Source of the DNA: Bacteroidota bacterium
GTDB lineage: Bacteria; Bacteroidota; Bacteroidia; Bacteroidales; VadinHA17
Reading direction: 5' to 3'
Assembly (NCBI GenBank): GCA_022711195.1
Contig: JAKLFN010000157.1
Span: 1 to 5,221, forward strand
Length of the DNA: 5,221 bases
The notes under the pieces are model-generated. The model made no database searches. It worked only from the letters and a program-made list of their open reading frames with translations, and was not told the origin of the DNA. Below are positions 5,157 to 5,221 of the stretch, piece by piece (position 1 is the stretch's first letter; each line of letters starts with the position of its first letter). The translations under genes and the position numbers were made by a program.

Positions 5157-5221
5157 TTGTAATATCTCTGACTATCATTAGGTAGCTTTCTCTGTTGACC
5201 GAATTCCATATCTCCAAAACT
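5153..5221 (-). CDS. C-terminal end of an unidentified upstream gene (partial)
   Basis: Reading in from the right edge on the minus strand, a frame is open for 22 codons (SFGDMEFGQQRK and onward, ending SQRYYN) to a TGA at 5153-5155. The TGA overlaps the TTG of the lipoprotein gene as TTGA, the arrangement expected of coupled operon genes. The fragment is too short to identify, and it could be a chance open frame. Confidence 0.35.
   Translation of the reverse strand, partial: SFGDMEFGQQRKLPNDSQRYYN

Noticed and set aside
1..5221. CRISPR array, insertion sequence or complete transposase
   Set aside because: No regularly spaced repeats, terminal inverted repeats or transposase motifs were seen on either strand.

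Overview
The window looks like a Bacteroidetes (Bacteroidota) chromosome. Three signs point there: Bacteroides-type promoter elements (TTTG, then TAnnTTTG after about 20 bp), short lipoprotein signal peptides, and a PfkB/adenosine-kinase-like protein starting MKKILGIGNALVD. No rRNA or marker gene is present, so finer placement is not possible.

Left part (1-2288), ordinary and relatively GC-rich. The window opens in the last 60 codons of a probable outer-membrane beta-barrel gene (1-183, +). A promoter-like site (197-228) precedes a secreted 307-residue protein (269-1192, +) whose C-terminal half resembles an M23/LytM peptidase domain but lacks the metal and catalytic residues. Convergent with it, 30 bp away, is a PfkB-family kinase (1223-2209, -). 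Its best start is the ATG at 2209, not a GTG further upstream.

Centre (2210-2808). A short divergent promoter region serves the kinase and a complete tRNA-Asn(GTT) gene (2289-2362, +), which ends at a strong hairpin terminator (2374-2413). About 400 bp follow with no convincing gene.

Right part (2809-5221), visibly more A+T-rich and entirely on the minus strand. In transcription order it holds: the last residues of an unidentified gene at the window edge; a lipocalin-like lipoprotein (5156-4695); a small beta-barrel-like protein (4655-4140); an exported protein of unknown function (4143-3298, 4-bp overlap); a 36-codon remnant of a second lipocalin-like lipoprotein gene (3297-3187); and a Cys-rich lipoprotein (3180-2809). 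The tight spacing suggests one operon whose complete products are all exported to the envelope. The remnant and the 3' end of the intact lipoprotein gene align without gaps over 111 bp. They form direct repeats around the beta-barrel/exported-protein pair, so this two-gene module could be lost or gained by recombination between them. The composition change next to a tRNA gene, together with lineage-specific exported genes, fits an accessory island, but no integrase or second att copy is visible here.
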